Below are positions 56,921 through 64,000 of a DNA stretch of 64,000 nt, in pieces. Origin of the DNA: Sanguinoderma infundibulare (lineage: Eukaryota > Basidiomycota > Agaricomycetes > Polyporales > Polyporaceae). The notes under the pieces are model-generated. The model had not been told where the DNA came from, ran no database searches, and saw only the letters and a program-made list of their open reading frames with translations. Within the stretch, counting starts at the first letter, position 1. Each line of letters opens with the position of its first letter. Where the stretch lies: positions 2,170,001-2,234,000 of the forward strand of contig JAVLRN010000001.1 in the NCBI GenBank assembly GCA_032821775.1, given 5' to 3'. The position numbers were made by a program, and so were the translations under genes.

Positions 56921-58522
56921 TCACCAGCCCGTCCAGGGGACCCAGACGTCGACGACAAAGTTGCCATCGCCCACATCCGAGTCTACAATGTAATACCACG
57001 GGTAGCCGGCAAGAATCAAGCAGGCGTGCTGTCCGACAATCTGGACCATGTCGCCGATTTTCAGACCGCCGTCACCTTGGACAGGCCCGAGTTCGAATTG
57101 GGATGGCGGCATCTGGGTAAGGATGCCGTGCTCCTGCGAACACCGACCCATTCTCCAGGGCTTGCCCATGATGTCGCCATAACCGGGTCGAGGCCCGGTG
57201 TCCTTACTCATCGCAATAGCACCTGCGTCGCACATCGCCTCGTCCGTACCGTTCTCACCGCGACCGGAGTAATACGAAATGACGGTGGCGAGTACACGTT
57301 GGGCGATATCACGGTGCGTGATGAGTCCAGTGTTTAATTGTTGGAGATCGAGGAGGGGGTAGTTGCCTGTGGTATCATTCAGTATGCGACGCTCTGAAGG
57401 CATTCATCGACAAAACACTCACCGGCATGCAGCTCGAGAACACCATGCAGCGAAGCCTCAAGTTGAGCCCGGAACTCGGGTGTGGCAGCATGCGCAGTTG
57501 GTGTCGCACCGACAGACAGCACGTACGGTTCTCTGGGCTGCGAAAGGCCAGGGGTCGCAGCGATGACTTGAAGTGCAAGAGCGGCTGCGGTGTTGACGGC
57601 GGTGACCTCGGCAAGGAGGAAGTTGGACGCCTCCTCAAACGACGTCGACGCGTACGAGTTGCCGGCATGAGTATAGAACCCGTAAATAGAGATGGAGGGG
57701 GAGGCCAGTGCGACCTCGACCAATGACCGGAACTCGGGGGATTGGGGTTTCAGGCCTGCTCTTCTGCTTGCGAATTTGTCGGGCGTACTCAAATGGAGAC
57801 ACGAAAGGAAACATACCGGTTTCCGGCGTCGACCTTGAGGAATACGGACCACTGTCTGTGGTTTGTCTTGGTGGATTCCCAGGCCTCGATGACCTTGACT
57901 TGATCGGGGTGGTCAACAAGGATGCGCATAGACGCCCCGACGGCGGACAATTCGTCGGTGAGGGCAGAAAGATCTGCAATCTTGTTCGGCGCCATGGGGA
58001 GTCCGTAAAGAACCTGGATTACGTGTGGGAAGACACCAAGGGGTTGAGATTGATTAGATGGGGAAAGTATTAGCGAACCCACATCCTTGACCGTGCCATC
58101 AGCCATCAGCCCCGCCCGAAAGACTTCGCAGACCTCCATGACAGTCGAAACGACGATAGAATGGGTCTCATCTGCCGTAGAGAGCAGTTGTAGCCTCGTT
58201 CCCTCCGGAGTCTACATCGCAGTCAGCTATGAGACTACGAACAAAGGACGCATTGGGTCGGGGGTAGCACACGGACCTTGTGGGACTTGACGTGCGCACG
58301 GAATCGGGCGCCGATGGACTTCGCGAGCTCGTGCATCTTGGCGCAGTTTCGCGCAAAGACGGCGCGGTCGATGATAACAGCAGGGGTCCTGAGCGCATCG
58401 AGGTTCTTGCCCTTGTACTCGTCGACGAGGTCCTGCTTCTCGGCCTTGCCGCTGATATGGTAGGGGGTCCGAGATTGCTTCGGAATCAGGGGATTGGTCT
58501 GCGGATGTTCCTCTGCGCTCAT
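56921..58522 (-). CDS. DSD1: D-serine dehydratase (DSD1 type, PLP- and zinc-dependent)
   Basis: Converts D-serine to pyruvate and ammonia. The fold-III alanine-racemase-like N-domain starts after MSAEEHPQTNPLIPKQSRTP with LDALRTPAVIIDRAVFARNC, then RFRAHVKSHKTPEGTRLQL, with Lys in HVKSHK as the PLP lysine. Next are SVFLKVDAGNRRAGL and SIYGFYTHAGNSYAS, then VLSVGATPTAH. The C-domain has LITHRDIAQRVLATVISYYS, then RCSQEHGILT and KIGDMVQIVGQHACL; the His and Cys of QHAC are the expected zinc ligands. It ends VVDVWVPWTGW. About 435 residues. Several introns, all GT-AG where checked. Its start is 369 bp from that of a divergent esterase. Confidence 0.93.
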
Positions 58523-58890
58523 GGTGGGCGGTGGGGAAGAAAGGGGAGAGGGGCTTTGACAGACGGTGTGGACGGGTTGGATTGCTTGTGGCTGAGGGTT
58601 AGCAGATGAAGATACCCCCGATCTAACACAACATAGTCAGATCTATTATCAGATCGGACTGATCTTCATCTGGCGCTCGTTCGAAATCCGTGCGGTCCGC
58701 TCCTCCGGGCCTATGCGTAAGGACGACGACGGCCATACAGTAGTACTCTTCCTGACCGGTGACCACCAATGCTAGCGCAGCGCATGCTAAGCACACCAAG
58801 CGGCCCGCCTGTTCCTCTCCATGTCGATATATACCCGGTGCCTCGCTCTCGTGGGATACTAGACCTGTTCGACTTCTAACACTTGCACAA
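58523..58890. promoter_or_regulatory. Divergent promoter of DSD1 and esterase genes
   Basis: A 368-bp region between two start codons facing away from each other. A CGATATATACC stretch near 58822-58832 is a TATA-like candidate for the esterase. Confidence 0.4.
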
Positions 58891-60160
58891 ATGGCCTCTG
58901 AACTTCCCATCCTCCAGCCAATATATCCAGAGATCGAGGCCAAGCTCCTCAAGGAGTATGCCGACTTCCATCGCCAACACATCCAACACACGCCCTACCT
59001 CCAAGACATTCCCTGGGACCCCGCCATCCGCACCCAGCCCGCCGTCCTCGGCGGATCCGCCCCGGTCCCAGTGGGCAAGATCCAGGACTACGACCTCAGC
59101 AAGTTCCCCGTCCGCGTCTTCGCCCCGGAGGGCGACGCTCCCGGTGGGGGCTGGCCGGTCTTTATCTTCTTCCATGGAGGTGCGCTCCCTCCAAATAGTC
59201 TATCCGTGTCCATTCACGCTCAATGCTCCCGACAACATTTGAAACACGCTCACGCATGGCTGCGCTTCTGCTTCTGCAGGCGGATGGACGCTGGGGCGGC
59301 CTGATACCGAGAACTCGTTCTCGTCCAACATGTGCAAGCGTGAGCAGCGATTGCCTCGCGTTATCCGCAATCTAACCCCATTATTCCTCCCTTCCATGTA
59401 GGCGCAAACGCCGTCGTCGTGTCGGTCCACTACCGCCTTGGCCCCGAGGAGCCCTACCCGGCCGCCGTCGAGGATGCAGTAGAAACTCTCCAATGGGTGC
59501 ACAGCAAAGGTGCGGAGCTCCTCGGCATAGATCCCTTGCGTATCGCGGTGGGCGGATCCTCCAGGTCAGTTGACTCATCGTCCGTCCCAGAACCGTCATC
59601 CTGATGCAGTCTTGCGGCAAGCGGCGGAAACCTGGCTGCCATCTCTACCCACAAGGCGGCCGAGCTTGGCATCCCGCTTGTCTTCCAGCTCCTCGTTGTC
59701 CCTGTCGTGGACAACACCGCGCAGGTAGAAGACGGCCGCTATCCTTCCTGGAAAGAGAACCAGCGGACGGTGTCCCTCGTCGCACCCAAGATGCTTTGGT
59801 TCCGGAACAATTGGACCCCAAACCCGGCCGACCATACCAAATGGGACAACTCTCCCATCTTCGCGCCGGACGAGCTCTTCAAGAAGGCTCCGCCCGCCTG
59901 GATCGGCGTTGCCGAGCTGGACGTCCTCCGTGACGAGGGTATTGCGTACGGCGACAAGCTCAACAAGTCTGGTGTTGCTGCAGAGGTCAAGGTCTACACT
60001 GGTGCACCTCACCCAATTATGGCCATGGACGGGTAAGGGATCCTACGTCTTGCTTGTCGAGACCTCTTCTGAAGATGGCATGCCCAGCGCCCTCGAGGTT
60101 GGCAGGGAGCTTGTCTCCGACGCTGCGAACGCCTTGCGCCAGGCGTTCTATCCTTCGTAG
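58891..60160 (+). CDS. Alpha/beta hydrolase, HSL/arylacetamide-deacetylase-like esterase
   Basis: Serine hydrolase of the hormone-sensitive lipase family. It starts [20 protein letters not shown] and has the core [20 protein letters not shown] (the HGGGW oxyanion motif formed across an intron), [20 protein letters not shown], and the nucleophile motif [14 protein letters not shown], also completed across an intron (Ser in GSSSGG). The acid lies in [18 protein letters not shown] and the His in [13 protein letters not shown]. It ends ALRQAFYPS. About 340 residues, all catalytic residues present. A small acyl or aryl ester substrate is likely from the family but is not shown by sequence. No signal peptide. 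Confidence 0.93.
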
Positions 60161-60904
60161 CCAGGCTTGATTACAAATAACGATATCTGCATTGTGATCA
60201 TTGGTGTGAATGGGAAGTATCTAAGTAGTCTCGACGTACGAACGACATCTGTATCAAATTTCATGAGGGCACCGTGTGCAGTATTAAGTACAAGGGGAAT
60301 GGAACCTTCGCCTCATATGCCCTTAACTCAACGGATGTTCATGCATGGCTTCGCGCATGAGAACAGGGGTAGGGGCATTTCATCGGCGCTGCTGGTGAAT
60401 GGAACGAGCACTGGCATGGATAATACGTGGTGGCGGGCCGGGCATTCTGCACAAGCACTCAGGCTGAAACGCTGGACCAACAAGGAGGGAGCAGGAATAT
60501 CACCTGAGAACTCCATATGATCTGCATCTTGGTAGGGCATGCATTCGTCACGGCCGGGTGACGGCGGTGCAACCTACTCAACTCAAAATGTCAGAGATCT
60601 AATCATACCGTTGAAGCGGTTCCAGCGCCGTGGCAGTCAAGCCATATCTATTGCAGAAGGAGTAATTGAGAGATAGAAAAACACGACGCTTGGAACGTCA
60701 GTAATAACCTGCCTATATTGTGAGAATAGGACGACCAAAGGCGTCCGAAGCATAGCCTAGCAAGACGATGACGACCATATGTGAATCTGCGTAACAGGAT
60801 GTAACTTTGAGAAGACACCACACAGACGGTTCGATGGCATGAGAATACAACGGCTTCCTTTTCCTCTTGTGAGTGCGGGTTCCTGGAACTCGCTTGGTGA
60901 GTGA
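60161..60904. other. Intergenic, about 740 bp, no gene seen
   Basis: 3' flanks of two convergent genes. No recognisable feature. Confidence 0.4.
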
Positions 60905-63304
60905 TCACTGGTGAGCCTGCATGATGGCGTCGGAGATAAACGCAGCGGTAATCTGCCGTCCGCCAAACCAACGACCGTTCAACGCGTCAACGGCCTGCTT
61001 GGCGGAGTCCACGGACTCGAACTTGACGTATATTTCGCCCTTGGAGACCGTCAGCGTATGCCAGAAGAGACCAAGATGTTGGTGAACGTACCTGCGACTC
61101 TTTCTCAACCTTGATAGCGACGACAGGCCCATACTTCGACTCGCATTCGCCCTTGACGTCTTCAGCGAGGTCCTTGTCCCAGTCGCGCTCGGTTTCTCTG
61201 AATGGAAATGAGTAAGAGCGTTCTGCGGTATACGGATAAAAACATACTCCTCGGGGTTGAACATGTTCTTCATGAGAACCGACTTCGACTGCATAGTCTG
61301 AGGAATGTTGGGCCGCGCACTGGAAAGTCGGCGACTTAGATCGCTTGCAACGACGCGGAGAAGAGACATTACTTACACGGGTTCCATCTTGGTAGGGGCG
61401 GGGTCAATTCTGGCAAGTTTCTGCATCAGTGCTTGGCGTGAAGCTGCGTTCAAGTTACCGCCTGCAATCCAACCAAATGAGTTCTTGTTCGTCTGTTGCG
61501 GGAAGCGAACACGCACCGCCGGCCTCGTCGAGAGAATCTTGCTGAGTGTATCGAGCGGAACCCTTCTCGTGAACGGTGTTGACGCGGAGCTGTTCCCCCG
61601 TTAGTAATTAATATGTGTATAAGACCAATAATACCCACAGTCCGTCCAGCCAGCTCGAAACCGTCCATCTGTTCGAGAGCCATCTTTGCGTCTTCGGCAC
61701 GTTTGTACCTGAGGGAAGATGTCAAGCCTGGACACAATAAAATACGGAACGATACTCACTGTACAAAAGCATAACCCTTGCTGCGCCCAGTCATCGGATC
61801 ACGGTGAAGATCGACAAACTCAAGTTCACCAAAAGGCTCAAACACTTGTTTGATATCCGATTCCGAAAGATTGAAATGGAGCGAACCGACATAAAGCCTG
61901 TGCATGGATGATTAGAAGGCTGATTATCGCGATGAAAGACATCAACTCACTGCATGCCGCCATGAGGAGCACTGACACCTGGCGGAAGGTTGAGATTGCT
62001 GTAAAATGTTAGCATATACCGAAGTGTACGGTCGGTAGCCACTCACCCATCGCCAGGATGAAGCCTGTTCCTCTCGGCTTCCGTGTGTTGAATCTGAATA
62101 GGAAGTCCCATCACTACAGTTCCACTCAATGCGATAGCCTTGTCAACGAGTTCAACGGTGCGGAACTCGACATAACCAATGCTGCGAAAGGATTAGCTAG
62201 TCTCACTAGGGACGATAATACGGACTGACCCCTTTGAACGACGAGAGATCCTGTCGGTGACGATCCTGGAATCCATCACGGAGTTTTCGCCGAGCTTGTC
62301 CTCGAAGAAATAACCCAGGTCACGGGCGGTGAGTCGAGCTGCAAGCTGAGATACAAACACAGAGCGAGCTTCCGAGTCGTCTGGGCTGGGCTCATCATTC
62401 ATGGGATCGTCTTGAGGTGGCTCATACGAAGGCGACGGCCGCCTGCATCAACATTAGTATCTGCAATAATAGCGAAAAAAAATGTATCAAAGGCACTCAC
62501 CTCCGCGGGGGGCTCGCAGGGCGGGGACGCTCCGCGTCTCGGCGGTACCGAGGGTCGTCAAAGTCATCCCTGGGGTCCCGAGAACGCCTAGGGGGCCTAT
62601 CGCCGTACCTGCGATCCGGTTCGCGAGAACGGTTTCTGCGACGCGGACTGTCAGCCAGAGGCGGGGGAGGCGGAGGTAGACCGGCGGACGCTGGTGGTGC
62701 AGGAAGAGATGATTCCTCGCCGCCTTCGTCGGGTCGCTTCCTCTTGACCCTCTCGTCCGCGGAGTGGCCGTCGTGGCCGTCGTCCAAGTCGTCACCACGC
62801 TTTCTGCGGCGGTCCCTGTGGTCCCGATCGTCCCTGTCCCGCTCACGGTCGCGTTCCCTGTCCCTGTCCCGCTCACGGTCTCGATGGCTACGTCGATCCA
62901 CGGCTCTATTCTTTTCACTGCGGCGGCGCTCACCATCACGGTCCCTTCGCCGCTCCCTATCTCTCTCGCGCTCTCGGTCTCTGTCTCGCTCGTGCTCCTT
63001 GTCGCGATGGGACTTGTCCCGAGACCTCTCCCTCCTGTCCCTGCTGCGAGATTTTCTGCGGCGGTCCTCCTCGTCGCGGTCGCGGTGACGCCTTTCCCTG
63101 TCCCTGTCTCTCTCACGTTCGCGAGAGCGAGAGCGATGGGAGCGCCGAGTGCGGAGTGTTTCGTTAGAATGGTCGCGAGATCTGTGGAAGAAGTCTAGCG
63201 TAGAACCACAAAAGGAGCGGAACGACGTACGACTTGGACCGCCTATCCGGAGACCTGGGTCTGTCAACTTCCATTCGGTCTGCCTTGCCGTTTGGTGAGG
63301 ACAT
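60905..63304 (-). CDS. rsd1: RBM39/CAPER-type splicing factor (RS domain plus three RRMs)
   Basis: Nuclear splicing factor related to U2AF large subunit, which helps recognise 3' splice sites. The start MSSPNGKADRMEVDRP is joined in phase to SSRDHSNETLRTRRSHRSRS, and a long Arg/Asp/Glu/Ser-rich RS region follows to about 62500, including a Pro run (LPPPPPPLADSP). RRM1 has RSVFVSQLAARLTARDLGYF and GYVEFRTVELVDKAIAL. RRM2 has MQLYVGSLHFNLSESDIKQV, then FEPFGELEFVDLH and RSKGYAFVQYKRAEDAKMAL. The C-terminal UHM-like RRM has VLMKNMFNPEE, KYGPVVAIKVE and EIYVKFESVDSAKQAVDALN, then GRWFGGRQITAAF, with the RWF signature. It ends DAIMQAHQ. About 620 residues. Confidence 0.94.
62540..63190. repeat. 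RS-domain low-complexity tract
   Basis: Imperfect repeats of Arg-Asp/Arg-Glu codons (minus strand CGGGAC, CGTGAG, CGCGAG) within the splicing factor. The plus strand shows matching TCCCTGTCCC-type repeats. Confidence 0.8.
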
Positions 63305-63579
63305 GATAGAGGAAGCACAAGGATAGAAGTGTGGTGGATGGCCTCGAGGTGGACGGAGTAACGTACGAGCTTCTGCGCGAATGGCGACTCGGCGAGTGGC
63401 TTGTGAAGAGGAGCAGACTCGGTCCCAGTCCGTCTTGTCCCCGATTCTGCAACTTTCCCACGCACACTGCTTTTGGTCGCATCCTGGATTGGGCGTCTCT
63501 GGTACAAGTACAAAGTGTCTATCATAGTATGTGTGCTCGTATGCGGCATTCTACTCGACGGCTTCGACAACAATACACT
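63305..63579. other. Short intergenic region, no gene seen
   Basis: Upstream of the splicing factor and 3' of the edge gene. Nothing recognised. Confidence 0.3.
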
Positions 63580-64000
63580 CTAAATAAGCCCAGCAAGTCG
63601 TGCGCGGACCCTCTTCTCGGCCTGACCGAGCTCAGACTCTTCTGACCTCTTGTACAGGTTGTTGAGGGGGTTCGCATCACCCTCCTTCTCCAAGTCGTCC
63701 TCGATTTTGCTGAACTCCTTCTGGAACTTCCCGTTCAGGACCTGGTTGTACAAGATATCCTTGAAATGTGCCCGAGCCGCAGAACCGTCGAGCGAGAGGG
63801 CACCGTTCAGCTGCCCGTATTGAGAGACCGTAGAATGGTGCTTGAGCTGCGGAAACCGCGTTAGCAAGAAGCATGAATGAAGTATTGGGGCCTAGACGAT
63901 ATACCTGATGGATGAAGCCATCCTCGGCAGCGCGCTCGAAGATTTCAGCGGGCTCCTTGGACATCCACCTGTTGACCACGAACCACGTAAATAAGTTATT
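63580..64000 (-). CDS. Probable ketol-acid reductoisomerase-like protein, C-terminal part (cut by window edge)
   Basis: Two exons visible. The first, reaching the edge region, reads WFVVNRWMSKEPAEIFERAA then EDGFIHQ. The second, joined in phase, reads LKHHSTVSQYGQLNGALSLD, then RAHFKDILYNQVLNGKFQKE and ANPLNNLYKRSEESELGQAE, with the end RVRARLAGLI. The pattern G(F/L)..(M/L).(Y/H)S.S..(A/S).YG followed later by DIL..(I/V).NG.F.KE and NPL(N).L fits the C-terminal knotted domain of class I ketol-acid reductoisomerase (branched-chain amino acid synthesis). It is not close to the usual fungal Ilv5 C-terminus. The NADPH-binding part would lie beyond 64000, so the assignment is tentative. Confidence 0.45.

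Noticed and set aside
62764..63198. A hydrophobic plus-strand frame with repeated Val, Pro and Leu
   Set aside because: It is the antisense of the Arg/Asp/Glu repeats of the RS domain; hydrophobicity is a by-product of complementing RD/RE codons.

Overview
This is nuclear DNA of a filamentous basidiomycete, most likely an Agaricomycete of the Polyporales type. Genes are broken by many GT-AG introns of about 45-65 nt, coding DNA is moderately GC-rich, and the families are typical of mushrooms: RTA1 lipid-exporter-like proteins, mucin-like single-pass membrane proteins, a GT31 galactosyltransferase, a PhzF-like protein, D-serine dehydratase and intron-dense small secreted proteins. No rRNA, tRNA or CRISPR array was recognised. 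Order and species cannot be fixed from the sequence alone.

Layout. 0-2.9 kb: two tandem minus-strand copies of a small six-cysteine secreted protein gene. A third copy lies inverted at 40.6 kb, together with its promoter and flank. Copies 1 and 3 carry a 330-390 bp terminal-inverted-repeat element in the promoter that copy 2 lacks. 3-10 kb: an unknown conserved-looking protein, mitochondrial pyruvate carrier 1, and DNA ligase I with a PIP box and two candidate starts. 10-16 kb: a seven-helix membrane protein, ribosomal protein uS17 (RPS11) and a PPZ-type phosphatase. 16-22.3 kb: a secreted proteinase K-like subtilase, a DMT-family transporter, mitochondrial bL36 and dihydrofolate reductase. 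22.4-27.7 kb: two RTA1-like genes flanking a PhzF-like gene. 29-32 kb: a TPR-less SGT1 and a GST, divergently arranged. 32.5-38.2 kb: a GT31 glycosyltransferase and an unknown membrane protein. 38.7-42.6 kb: a 60-residue hydrophilic protein, secreted-protein copy 3 and a CsbD-like protein. 43-53.5 kb: two related mucin-like membrane proteins flanking an MDR oxidoreductase and an isochorismatase-fold hydrolase. 55-64 kb: Rab4 GTPase, D-serine dehydratase, an HSL-type esterase, an RBM39/CAPER-type splicing factor and the 3' end of a probable ketol-acid reductoisomerase-like gene.

Most of the window is single-copy housekeeping content with several divergent promoters (pairs starting at 4574/5175, 20730/21088, 30151/30542 and 58522/58891). 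The parts that look fast-evolving are the secreted-protein copies and their TIR element, the mucin pair, the RTA1 pair and an unexplained stretch at 28.1-29.3 kb. Gene models were spliced by eye. Splice sites quoted with coordinates were checked for reading phase; the others are approximate.
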